This document shows, piece after piece, positions 44,448-53,626 of a DNA stretch of 60,032 bases. The translations under genes and the position numbers were made by a program. Position 1 is the first letter of the stretch. Every line of letters starts with the position of its first letter. A model generated the notes under the pieces. The model was not told where the DNA came from, ran no database searches, and worked only from the letters and a program-made list of their open reading frames with translations. The DNA is from Caldilineales bacterium (GTDB lineage: Bacteria; Chloroflexota; Anaerolineae; Caldilineales; Caldilineaceae), in contig JAAXGZ010000043.1 of assembly GCA_012271135.1 (NCBI GenBank), positions 1 through 60,032 of the forward strand, read 5' to 3'.

Positions 44448-45662
44448 ATGCGGAGCCGTGGAGTTATCCACCGCGCCCGGGAGTCGCTCGTCGGGTTAAT
44501 TGGCATTGCGCTGGTGACGCGATGCCTGACGGACACGGGATTCCAGATTTTCTACCCTTTCCTGCCCATGCTGGCCGGTGGGTTGGGACTAACTACAACC
44601 CGAATGGGCCAGCTACTGGGACTTCGCAACCTGACCGGGCTGCTGTCGCCTGTTTTTGGCGCCCTCGCCGACCGCCAAGGATTCCGAAAGTGGTTGCGTA
44701 TCGAACTTATGGCCCTGTCGGCCGGGTTTTTGTTGTTGGCGCTGGGGCCATCCCTGCCTGTCAAGGTTTTCGGGTTCATCCTGTCCGGCATCGCCGCCCT
44801 TGCCTTTGTGCCTACGTTGCAGGGATACCTGAGCCACCGGTTGCGTTATTCCATGCGTGCCCGCGGCATCGGGATCGTGGAGTACGGCTGGGCCTTCGCG
44901 GGCATTGCCGGTCTGTCGACGGCCGGCTGGATCATTGAACGAACCAGTTGGGAAGTACCGTTTGTCATTTTGGGCATCGGCCTGGCCATCCTGTCCATTC
45001 TGTATTACCTGCTGCCGCCCGGCCATCCGGAAGGCGCCCGGGCGCGCATGTCCAACCCCGCGGCCGGCCGACGCCAGCAGTTGACCGATCTCGTGGGTTC
45101 CCTGTCCGTGTCGGCCTGGGCCACCATCGCCTGCACCGGGTTCCTGTCGTTTGCCATGTTCAACGTGCTGATTGTGTTCGGGGACTGGCTGACCCAAACC
45201 TACGACCTCGGCGCCGGGGACATGGGCCGCGTGGCCATGGCCATGGGCATTGCGGACCTTTGCGGCAGCATCGGTGCCAGCGCGTACAGCGACCGCATCG
45301 GAAAACGCCGCGCCGTGATGGCAGGCGGGGTCCTTGCCATTGCGGCATTCGTGCTGCTGCCGATATTGGGGACCAATCTCGTCGGCGCTGTTGGGGGTTT
45401 AATGCTCATGCGCGTGGCCTTGGAGTTTGCCATTGTCTCCCTGTTGGCCTTTGCCAGCGAACAGGACAGCCACCGCCGAGGGCAAATGATGTCGATGATG
45501 GGTGCCGCCAATTTCACCGCATCCGCCCTCGGCGGCTTTAGCGGACCGTGGAGCTTCCTGCGCCTGGGCATCACCGGCCCGTCCCTGCTGGCTGTTTCGG
45601 GCATGCTCGCGTGTACCGTTTTGAACATCGGGTTCATGCGCGAGCCGCAAGGGCGAGACTGA
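44448..45662 (+). CDS. Major facilitator superfamily transporter
   Basis: About 404 residues with roughly 12 hydrophobic helices. The inter-helix 2-3 loop carries the MFS motif GALADRQGFRKW (about residue 65), with a weaker counterpart YSDRIGKRRAVM near residue 280. Substrate is unknown; overall shape fits drug or small-solute efflux. The start may be GTG 44433 or ATG 44448, and neither has a good ribosome site. Confidence 0.9.
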   Translation: MRSRGVIHRARESLVGLIGIALVTRCLTDTGFQIFYPFLPMLAGGLGLTTTRMGQLLGLRNLTGLLSPVFGALADRQGFRKWLRIELMALSAGFLLLALGPSLPVKVFGFILSGIAALAFVPTLQGYLSHRLRYSMRARGIGIVEYGWAFAGIAGLSTAGWIIERTSWEVPFVILGIGLAILSILYYLLPPGHPEGARARMSNPAAGRRQQLTDLVGSLSVSAWATIACTGFLSFAMFNVLIVFGDWLTQTYDLGAGDMGRVAMAMGIADLCGSIGASAYSDRIGKRRAVMAGGVLAIAAFVLLPILGTNLVGAVGGLMLMRVALEFAIVSLLAFASEQDSHRRGQMMSMMGAANFTASALGGFSGPWSFLRLGITGPSLLAVSGMLACTVLNIGFMREPQGRD

Positions 45663-45838
45663 TCCGACCTCACTGTTCAGTGCGGACACATGGCACGGTT
45701 TCCGGTTTCCGGTCCGGGCAACCGAGGCATCCAAGTTCCCGCGGTCCGCGGCCTGGGACCGACGGCTTTCACGCCGGAAGCCGGAGCGAAAGCCACTCAA
45801 TCGATGAATCCCAGGCCAATTGCCGGAAATCCCATGTG

Positions 45839-45873
45839 TTATCCCAACTTATCCCAACTATTTTTGGGATAAC
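45839..45873. terminator. Hairpin between converging genes
   Basis: GTTATCCC and GGGATAAC are perfect 8-base arms around a 19-base loop holding a second TTATCCCAAC copy and ATTTTT. It lies between the MFS gene and the decayed Cache gene and could serve both. Confidence 0.4.
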
Positions 45874-45909
45874 CTTCAAGTCGCTTGGTCAAACCGGCAA
45901 CCTGCCAGT

Positions 45910-47316
45910 CTATTCTCTCGTATAAATCCCGGCGCCCACCACCATGTCTTCACTGTTGAAGGAAACCTTCATGACAAACGACTCCTTCCTCTCAACCTGG
46001 TCCGTGGCTGGATTTAGCCATCGATAGGACACCCAGCCCTGTTGGTTGTCCGTCTCCAGGCCTACCTTCAGGAATTCCTGCATAATCTTCGTGCCCTCGA
46101 CATCCTCAAGGTCACAGTTGGAATCGTCGGCACGGTAGTCCAGGGGGTAGAGAATGTCCTGGCACTGTTGGTTAAGGACGAACGCGTAGTAGCCGGACGA
46201 CCGGAACTGCGGATGGCCGGTCAGCAGCGAGCGGAAAGGCCAACTCGCCCCGTTCCTCGAGCAGATCGCGCACGCACGCCACGAAGGCCATGACGTCGTC
46301 CCGATGGTGGATGGCCTGGGCCGAGGGAGCGGCCTGGCAAGCCGCCGAGCGCTGATACAACCCGCTGCCGATCGAGTACCAGCGTCCCCCAAGCTCAATC
46401 CCCTTCACGTACGAGGCCTTGCGGTGGAGTTCCCCGGTGGATGGATTGATGTTGGTGTAGTAGACATAGCCGTCTCCATAGCGCTGGACCACGCGGCGGA
46501 TCTCCTAGGTGATCAGCACGCTGTCCGGATCAACCCGATCGGTGCGATCCGTGCCCACCGGTTCTGGATTGCGGTGTGCAGCCACGGTGAGTGTGTCCAG
46601 TTCGTGTATGAGGACATGGGTCGGGTCAGGGTTCCAGCGTCCCCCAGGCACCATGAGCTCGAACAGGGCCAGAAGCCCCTTGTCCAGAACCAGCCGCGCA
46701 GCACAGTCCACGAAGTTTTCGGTGTCGACGGCACTGTACACGTATTCCGCTCGGACGAGTTCGGGGTGGCCGTTGGCGGGATCCAACGGATCGTGGAAAC
46801 CCGCACCCAACTGGTAGGGGGTGCCGCCCATGTCCAACCGCTTGACAAAGGAGGTCTTTGGCAGTATCAGTCCGCATTGGCGATCCAGGATGTCGTAGTA
46901 GACAAATCCCTCACCCCAATTGCCGGCGATGCGGTACATGTCCCTGACGATGCAGTGGCCGTGATCGTCCTGCAGGTTGGCTACATCATCACCCGGTAGC
47001 AGCGTCTCCGAACCGGCTACGAAGTCCACCTTCAGATCGTTGGTGCCCGCAAACAGGAACATGCCGTTGGACAGCCAGACCGGATCGGACTGGAACGCCC
47101 GCTTAGCCGCCTCCCAACCCTGTTCCTCAATGGTTGGGAGCGCACAGTAGACAAAGGCCCGGATCTGCTCGCGGGATTGGATCTAGTCCAGCGACTCCAG
47201 GGCCGGACACAGATCATGGGACCGGACCCGGCCGCCGTAACCGGCACCGCTGCCGACGACCACCAAAGCAGGGCGGCCAACAACCAAACGATGCCAAGAC
47301 GAACGGGTTTGTACAT
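45910..47316 (-). pseudogene. Secreted triple Cache-domain protein, multiply broken
   Basis: A signal peptide (MYKPVRLGIVWLLAALLWWS) at 47316 is followed, after a frame change near 47215, by three single-Cache-type repeats. These read GEGFVYYDILDRQ and KTSFVKRLDMGGTPYQLGAG, then GDGYVYYTNINPSTGELHRK and ASYVKGIELGGRWYSIGSG, then GWVSYRWLNPATDQVERK and SFVMKVSFNSEDMVVGAG. In-frame TAG codons interrupt at 47183-47185 and 46505-46507, and another frame change occurs near 46225. Cache domains are extracytoplasmic small-ligand sensors. Four lesions make this a clear pseudogene. Confidence 0.75.
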
Positions 47317-47599
47317 TGGATTCTTCCTTGGGGATCCAGGAATGAACAGAGCGACGGCCTTACCACCGTCCAGCCGGAGCGGGGCACGCCAACCCGGGCT
47401 GGGCTTGGGGGCGGATTATCTGCGATCCGCCACACAGCGGTGAACCATGGCCTTGGTCAAAGTCACCGCCGGGCATCGGAATCAAAGCCTTGCAGCCTCG
47501 GCGCCCTGTGCCGGGAGTTCCATGACGTGTCAACGGACACCGCGTTGCCCTCCGCCTTGAGCGGATGCGGTGCACCGGCGGTTTGTCCGCCGAAACCGA
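47317..47599. other. Gap with no gene recognised
   Basis: This 283-base stretch separates the broken Cache gene from the transporter gene. No signal was seen. Confidence 0.3.
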
Positions 47600-49186
47600 T
47601 CACGTCGTCCGTGCACTCTCGTCCCGGAAGTCGCGGGTCAATCGGGCCAGCAGGAAGAAAATGTTCTCCACCGCGTTGGTGGTCTCCACGATGATGCGGC
47701 GGCGCACGAGGTCGTCCTCAGGAGTTCCAGCCAGGTTGCGCTCCCGGATGTTCTGCATCAAAACCCTTCGGTCGCCCATCAGCTGTTCGGCGAAATCCCA
47801 GGCATCGGAGTCACCGCTCTCCAACGCATCCAGGAAGATGAGGAACGCGGCGTCGGTTCCCTCCATGATGCCCATCTGAAACGTGTCCAGTTCCGAATCC
47901 TCCGGCAGCTGCAGCAGGTATTCGGGCACGGCCGCAAACTGCTCGTCCAGCCACGTGATCAACTTCTGCCGGCTCAGGACGGCATTGTGGCGTTCACTGC
48001 TCTGTCCCGGATTCTGCCGCGCCAACTCACCCAGGAACTCGTCGATGCGTTCGTTGAGGGACTGGACAGCGTCCCTTGGACTTGCGCCCGACTGCCGGGT
48101 CCGTGCCATTTCCAGGTAGTCGGAGTACATGCCAAGTACGCGTCGTTGTTCCAGGTGCGCCAGGTCAAGGGCGGTTTCCACGTCGTCCATGGCCTGGTCG
48201 TGAATGAATTGGGGGCGGGACCGTTCCTCTGCGCTACTGGCCGGCCAGTAGCGGGAAAACAGCCGCATCGTCCAGTCCGGGGCCGAAAGCACCACAAGGC
48301 GGGACGGCATGCCGAACAGGATGACCGCCACAGCCATCTGCGGTCCCAAGCCGATGTCCAGCGCGGTCACCGCCGCGACCACCAGCGGCACCTCCAAATA
48401 GACCTCCACATAGAGCAGCAGGACCATGACCACGACCGAGAAGAAGCACTGGAATGCCCAGAACATGCCCAACTGCCGGGCGGTCCCCCGCAGGTTGGCC
48501 GAAAGGACAAGCACGCTGATGCCCAGCCCCGCGTAGGAGCCATAGATGTACATCAGCACCTGTTCCACGCCCACCAACTGGGCAGCCGCGAGGCCGACGC
48601 CGAAGGCAACGACCGGCACCAGTGCCTGAACGATAAAGGTGAGCAAGGTACCGAGAACCAGTGACAGCAGGAGAGAACGGGTTGAAATCTCCAGACCGGC
48701 CTGGAACCAGGACTGATCCGCCAGGGGCGCCGCCGACTCCTTGATCAGGACCAGTCCGAACAGCAGCGCGGCCACGCCGAACAGCATGGCCCCCAGCTCG
48801 CGGTAGCCGTCCCGATTCAGGCGCGTGATGATGATGCTGCCCACGCCAATCCCAAAGAGGGCAACCACGCGGATGTCCACCGTGACGATGAACAAAATCA
48901 GGCCGACGCCGAGTTGTGCCCCCAAGGCGATGGGATAGCTCTGCCGCGGGGAAATCAACCCGGAACGCAACATGCTGATCGTGATGAAGGTCACGGCCGG
49001 GGAACTCTGCGTGATGGCTCCCGCCATTGTTCCCCAGCCAAACCCGGCAAAGCGGTTGTTGGCCAGTCGGCTGGCCAATTGGCGCAGGCGTGGTCCCACC
49101 AGCATCTTCAGGTTCTCGGACAACATCCACATGCCGACGAACAGCAGGCCCACCCCGCCGAGGATGCCGCCGATCACTTCCGCCAT
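47600..49186 (-). CDS. Na/Pi cotransporter family protein with PhoU-like tail
   Basis: 528 residues. The first half is a PNaS-type transporter: helix GGILGGVGLLFVGMWMLSENL, then the first inverted-repeat motif GAITQSSPAVTF (about residue 57). The second repeat should carry another QSS, but here it reads TFIVQALVPVVAF (about 185). From about residue 330 a helical PhoU-like domain follows (HDQAMDDVETALDLAHLEQRR, NAVENIFFLLARL). It is probably an anion exporter or regulator of phosphate flux; loss of the second QSS makes transport uncertain. It is a single-gene unit. Confidence 0.88.
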   Translation of the reverse strand: MAEVIGGILGGVGLLFVGMWMLSENLKMLVGPRLRQLASRLANNRFAGFGWGTMAGAITQSSPAVTFITISMLRSGLISPRQSYPIALGAQLGVGLILFIVTVDIRVVALFGIGVGSIIITRLNRDGYRELGAMLFGVAALLFGLVLIKESAAPLADQSWFQAGLEISTRSLLLSLVLGTLLTFIVQALVPVVAFGVGLAAAQLVGVEQVLMYIYGSYAGLGISVLVLSANLRGTARQLGMFWAFQCFFSVVVMVLLLYVEVYLEVPLVVAAVTALDIGLGPQMAVAVILFGMPSRLVVLSAPDWTMRLFSRYWPASSAEERSRPQFIHDQAMDDVETALDLAHLEQRRVLGMYSDYLEMARTRQSGASPRDAVQSLNERIDEFLGELARQNPGQSSERHNAVLSRQKLITWLDEQFAAVPEYLLQLPEDSELDTFQMGIMEGTDAAFLIFLDALESGDSDAWDFAEQLMGDRRVLMQNIRERNLAGTPEDDLVRRRIIVETTNAVENIFFLLARLTRDFRDESARTT

Positions 49187-49468
49187 AGCGTCTCCTGTAC
49201 CTGTGCGCCGGCTCGCAGGTCGAACATGCCGGCAGTGCCCGACCCAATTGGCTCAACGGCGCGATCTGGCCCCGCAGCCTCGCGGAGCACTTACAGACGG
49301 CGCGGGCGGGGCCGGTCCGGTCCAAAACCGCGGCTGTCCTGGGAAGTCGGTGTCGGGCCGGACCGGAAACTCACCCTTTCCGGGTCAACGGACTTCAATG
49401 AAAGTGTAGACCGCGCGGCCAACCCGCCCGATCCGAACCCGAACGGAATGTCCGAAGCCACCCCGCGG

Positions 49469-49789
49469 TCAGGGGTTGACCAGGTCGGAAGCGACCAGAA
49501 TCACCATGTAGCGATTGGGGACGGTCCCGCTGTTGACCAGACCGTGCAGCGTGTGCGGATCGAAGACCACCGCCTCGCCGGCGGAAAGACCCACGGTCTC
49601 GTCCGCGAACTCCAGCGTGGCCTCGCCCTCCAGCAGAAAGAACGCCTCGTAGCCCCCGTGCACATGGGGCGGATGGGCGCGCGTGCCCGGTTCGGTCGTG
49701 GAAATATGCAGGTGTAGCGGCTCCCCTTCCAGCCCCTGCTCAATCCAGTAGGTGTCAATTCCCTTTATGTCAAACCTGCGAAACGGCAT
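49469..49789 (-). CDS. Small cupin-domain protein
   Basis: 106 residues, one cupin barrel. Motif 1 HPPHVHGGYEAFFLLEGE carries the metal His-x-His and Glu. Motif 2 GEAVVFDPHTLHGLVNSG carries the last His. GAGG lies 7 bases before ATG 49789, so MPFRRF is the start. It may bind a sugar or small metabolite. It is downstream of the FtsX-type permease on the same strand. Confidence 0.88.
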   Translation of the reverse strand: MPFRRFDIKGIDTYWIEQGLEGEPLHLHISTTEPGTRAHPPHVHGGYEAFFLLEGEATLEFADETVGLSAGEAVVFDPHTLHGLVNSGTVPNRYMVILVASDLVNP

Positions 49790-49840
49790 GTCCCAACCTC
49801 CGTGCAACAGGCGCCACCGATGGCGCCCATCCGATGTGTC

Positions 49841-52696
49841 CTACTCCTGATAGCCCATGCGCAGGGCGTCGAACAGGCGACGCGTCAGGGCCTGGAAAGT
49901 GACGGACACCTCCACCAGCACAATCGCGGCGGCAAAGACCGCGGCCAGGATGGCAATCTCATTCTCGGCAATCAGGGGCACCAGCGGCGGCAGCGGATTG
50001 CGCACCGCGGCCGTAACCCTGAAAAACGGCGAGAAGAGGATGGAGCATAGGGAACCGATGACCGCGCCGGCGATGGTTCCGTAGCTGGTCAGAAAGATGT
50101 ACTCAATCGTGATCTGGCCGATGATCTGGGACCGCATCACGCCCACGGCCCGCAGTACCCCGAACTGGAACATGCGGTCTTGGAGCGAGGCATAGCTGTG
50201 GACCAGGAGGGCCAAGAAGGCCATGGCCGCGGCCGCCAGGAAGCCCACGGACAGCGTGCCGAAGATGCCGACCCGTTCCATGCGCGCCTGTTCCTCGAGA
50301 ATGCGCGTGGGCACATGCCGCCAACGGGTGGGTTCGATGCCCATCCTCCGTATGGCCTGCTTCAACTCGATCGCCTCCACCGACTCGTCCACCCCCAGCC
50401 AAATGTTGTGTACGAAATCGGTTCCCGCCAGCGCAAAAACGTGATCCATGTTGCCGATCACCGTCCACGGCTGGTGGTAGATCGTGGCGAACTGATCGTA
50501 GGCGCCGGCAATCACGAACTGGTCCTGGACGGAATGGCCCCGGGCCATGCTCACCTCCAGGCCGACCTCGTCCCCCACCCGCCAGTTGAGCGGCCCCATC
50601 AGGGCCCGCGGCACCAGGATGCTGTTGGGCGACAGGGCCAGGCTGTTCATAAGGCCACCGAGGGAATCGTCGGCGAAATCCTCCCGGAACCACACCACCT
50701 TGGTAAAGTCGATCCGATCAACCGCCAGAAAGTCCAGGCGCAGGACATCCCCGCCGGTCACCTCCAGTTCGGCGTTGTAGTTGCCGACCCTGGCCGCGGC
50801 AGTCACCCCAGGCAGGGCCTCGAACTCGGCCACGGTGGGAATCCAGGTTCCGGTTCCGTCCATGATCGGTCCCGAACCTCCGGAACTGTCCGGCGAGGGC
50901 GGAATGAAGGGCTCGAACGTCGCGCCGGCCCCGACCTCGTGGCGCACCTGATCAATCAGCCACTGGTCCAGGCTGAGGGCCATGGAGTAGGTGTAGATGC
51001 CCAGCGACAGGGACACGATGACCAGCAGCAACGGGTTGATGTAGCGCTGGCTGTGCCGCTCCAGCTGGCGCAGGGCGAGGTGGGTGGTCAGCAGGTTGGT
51101 CCAGCCGGCGATGCGGTCCAGGATCCACATCAGGATCGGGAAGATGCGCATCACCAGCAGGCTGCAGGTGAGCACGAACAGGGCCGGCACCAGGATGAGG
51201 AGCGGATCCGAGAACAGCTCGGCGGTCCGCTCCTGGACCATGTTGGCGAAGGTGCCTTCGTTGGCCAGTTGGTCGTAGGCATACCAGGTGGGCACAACCA
51301 GCAGGAAATCCAGGTAAGCCCGTTGCCAGAACGGCTTCTGCACCTGGCGTCCCCGCTCCGCCTCGACGATGCTCATGCGGGCGGCGCGGACCGCCGGGAT
51401 GAGGCGTGCCAGCACCGCCACGGCCAGACCGGCCGCGATCAGATACCAGTTCAGGCCCTGGAACGAAACGGGAATCGGTTCGCGCAGGGTGGTGAAGCTC
51501 AGGAAGCTGACCGTGTAGCCCATGAATAGGGAAATACCCATGCCGAAGGCGATGCCCAGGGGGATGCCGACAATGAACAGAATCAGCTCCTCCAGCAGCA
51601 CAATCGACACCACGCCCGAGATGTTCAGACCACGCGATACCAGGATGGCTGTTTCGCGCTGCTGCCATCGGGCAATGATGGCCGCGATCATGATCAGGAA
51701 GTAGATCAGGAAGCCGAGAGCCGGTACGTTGAAGCCCAGCAACTGGATCGTGAGCAACGTGTTGCGCTGCACGAACTCCTTGAGCGGATCCAGGGCCGAG
51801 ATGTCGAGGTTGGCCCCGGGCAGGTACTTGTCGATCACCGCCATGCCCATCTCGAAGCCTTCGGCGTACTCGCGCGAGTACTTCGGGTTCAGGGTCGAAT
51901 CGTCCAGGCTGATGTGCCATGACACGAATCGCGAACGGCTGGGCAGGATCGGCTCAATGAAGTTGAGGTAGGAGGCGCGGCTTACCAGCAGGGCATCCCC
52001 CAGCTTGGTGTCGGGCGGGTTGAACCAGAAGTTGTCCTCCCCGTCGGCAGCCTTCCAGATTCCGGCAATCCGCATCCGGATGCCTTCGTCCGCGGCGTTG
52101 AGCGCCAGCTCGAACTCCTCGCCGGGGGAGACGCCCATCTCATCGGCCAGCGACAAGTGCATCCAGGCATTCAGCACATCGGACGCGCCCATGACATCCC
52201 TGAACTCGTCTCCCTGTACGATGTTGAGATGAGGAGTCACGCCTTCGATGTAGACAATGTTGACACTGGTCAGGTACTCGCGGATGTCCGTGTAGGCGGT
52301 GTCTCCCTTGGCCGGCAGGAGCACCATGCTCCCGCTTTCCATCTGCAGGTCCTTGCGGGCGACGCCCAGGCCAATCTCGGCGGACAGCGTGCCGCTGATG
52401 CTCGAACCGGCGCGTTCCGCCGCCTCGATCCCCATGCGTTTGCGCGAGGACGGGAAGAAGTAGATGCGCGTGGAGAAGGCCGGCCGGTTGGTGGCCTCAC
52501 TGAGTTCGGCCAGTTCCTGATTGAGGATGACCCGATCCACCGCCTGCGCGAAGAAGGCGGCGGAACTGAGCAGACCCACGGCCAACACAATGCCGATCAG
52601 GGCCAGAATGGTCAGTCCCGGGCGGCTGGCCAGCCGTTTCAGGGTCAGGACGAAGAGGCCGCGCCCGGTGCGCATGCCTGCAACAAACGGCTGCAT
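49841..52696 (-). CDS. Large FtsX-type ABC permease
   Basis: 951 residues. One membrane helix (about 22-45), a large extracytoplasmic domain, an FtsX module with three helices (about 330-470, GFLIYFLIMIAAIIARWQQRET), two further helices near 510-600, a second outer domain and a second FtsX module at the C-terminus (GFLAAAAMAFLALLVHSYAS, FGVLRAVGVMRSQIIGQ). This is the MacB/LolE-like fused architecture used for lipoprotein or peptide export or for mechanotransmission. No ATPase gene is adjacent. Its stop lies 51 bases before the cupin start, so they are cotranscribed. Confidence 0.88.
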   Translation of the reverse strand: MQPFVAGMRTGRGLFVLTLKRLASRPGLTILALIGIVLAVGLLSSAAFFAQAVDRVILNQELAELSEATNRPAFSTRIYFFPSSRKRMGIEAAERAGSSISGTLSAEIGLGVARKDLQMESGSMVLLPAKGDTAYTDIREYLTSVNIVYIEGVTPHLNIVQGDEFRDVMGASDVLNAWMHLSLADEMGVSPGEEFELALNAADEGIRMRIAGIWKAADGEDNFWFNPPDTKLGDALLVSRASYLNFIEPILPSRSRFVSWHISLDDSTLNPKYSREYAEGFEMGMAVIDKYLPGANLDISALDPLKEFVQRNTLLTIQLLGFNVPALGFLIYFLIMIAAIIARWQQRETAILVSRGLNISGVVSIVLLEELILFIVGIPLGIAFGMGISLFMGYTVSFLSFTTLREPIPVSFQGLNWYLIAAGLAVAVLARLIPAVRAARMSIVEAERGRQVQKPFWQRAYLDFLLVVPTWYAYDQLANEGTFANMVQERTAELFSDPLLILVPALFVLTCSLLVMRIFPILMWILDRIAGWTNLLTTHLALRQLERHSQRYINPLLLVIVSLSLGIYTYSMALSLDQWLIDQVRHEVGAGATFEPFIPPSPDSSGGSGPIMDGTGTWIPTVAEFEALPGVTAAARVGNYNAELEVTGGDVLRLDFLAVDRIDFTKVVWFREDFADDSLGGLMNSLALSPNSILVPRALMGPLNWRVGDEVGLEVSMARGHSVQDQFVIAGAYDQFATIYHQPWTVIGNMDHVFALAGTDFVHNIWLGVDESVEAIELKQAIRRMGIEPTRWRHVPTRILEEQARMERVGIFGTLSVGFLAAAAMAFLALLVHSYASLQDRMFQFGVLRAVGVMRSQIIGQITIEYIFLTSYGTIAGAVIGSLCSILFSPFFRVTAAVRNPLPPLVPLIAENEIAILAAVFAAAIVLVEVSVTFQALTRRLFDALRMGYQE

Positions 52697-52708
52697 CAGC
52701 GGGAAGGA

Positions 52709-53626
52709 CTACTCTCGGGGCAGGTCATGGTGCGGGGAGACAAAGCCGGGAATCGCCACCAGCATGGCAAAGGCGTTCACGAAACAGTGGCCCATGGTCC
52801 GGTCGCGGGCACCGGGTGTCACCACAATCGAACCGGGTCGCACTGGAACCACGGCCGGTTCTCCGGCGGGGTCCGAAACGCAGGGATACATTGCGACCTG
52901 CTCCGGAAGGCCCGCGCCGTGGGGTGGCAGTCCGTAAAGGCTGCGCGGCAGGATAAGCGCAGTTTCGGAATGGTTCGCGAATCCCGCATCGCCCGCGGCC
53001 ACCGGACCATGACAGTGCGGGGACGGCGGCGGGTCCCGATCAGTCCGCATGTCCAAGGCATGCATGTTGACCCGGTTCACGCTCCGCTGGTCGGCGTCTG
53101 CGGCCAGCGGTCTGACGGGCGGCAGCGCCTCGCGACGGAACGCTCCGGCGTGGGCCGCGCAACCGCCCGGCTTGTCTTTCAGGTTGCGCAGCGGCGTAAG
53201 GCGCGGAGCTGCGTAGTCGGTAACCGGCATCGACACCTCGAACCAGACCAGGTCGCCCGAGAGATTGGCCATGGAACGGGCGCGGTCATCAATGCAGACC
53301 GTGTCCCCGGCCTGAACCGGATGCCAGCGCCGTTCGGTGACCTCCGACAGGTCGTCGCCGATGGTCCTTGCGGGAAACCCGGCATCCGGACACCGCACCA
53401 GGTCGCCCTGGAACAGGCTGAGCCCCGCCCCCTGCGCTTCCATCAGGAAGCAGGCGGTCAACCGTCCCGGCACGGGATAGAGGGTTGCTGATCCACGCAC
53501 GTGCCGGATCGCGAACTGGTATTCCGAACCATGCAGGTCGGCCAACAGTTCAGTGATGCGCGCGGTGGCCTCCCGGTCGCTGATGTGGGCAACCGCGATG
53601 TCAACCGCCAAGCCGACGCTCGTCAC
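52709..53626 (-). CDS. Cupin-like (possible bicupin) protein of the GH4 cluster
   Basis: 305 residues, starting at a GTG that overlaps the stop of the GH4 gene (GTGA). Two beta-barrel-like halves are suggested by DLVRCPDAGFPARTIGDD and SGDLVWFEVSMP, and by AVVPVRPGSIVVTPGARDRTMGHCFVN. Classical cupin histidines are few. Context suggests sugar-acid binding or isomerisation. Fold assignment is tentative. Confidence 0.55.
   Translation of the reverse strand: MTSVGLAVDIAVAHISDREATARITELLADLHGSEYQFAIRHVRGSATLYPVPGRLTACFLMEAQGAGLSLFQGDLVRCPDAGFPARTIGDDLSEVTERRWHPVQAGDTVCIDDRARSMANLSGDLVWFEVSMPVTDYAAPRLTPLRNLKDKPGGCAAHAGAFRREALPPVRPLAADADQRSVNRVNMHALDMRTDRDPPPSPHCHGPVAAGDAGFANHSETALILPRSLYGLPPHGAGLPEQVAMYPCVSDPAGEPAVVPVRPGSIVVTPGARDRTMGHCFVNAFAMLVAIPGFVSPHHDLPRE

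Noticed and set aside
46505..47185. In-frame TAG codons in the Cache gene as evidence for stop-codon recoding
   Set aside because: TAG ends intact genes elsewhere in the window (for example the RodZ-like and FN3 genes), and the same Cache gene also carries frameshifts.
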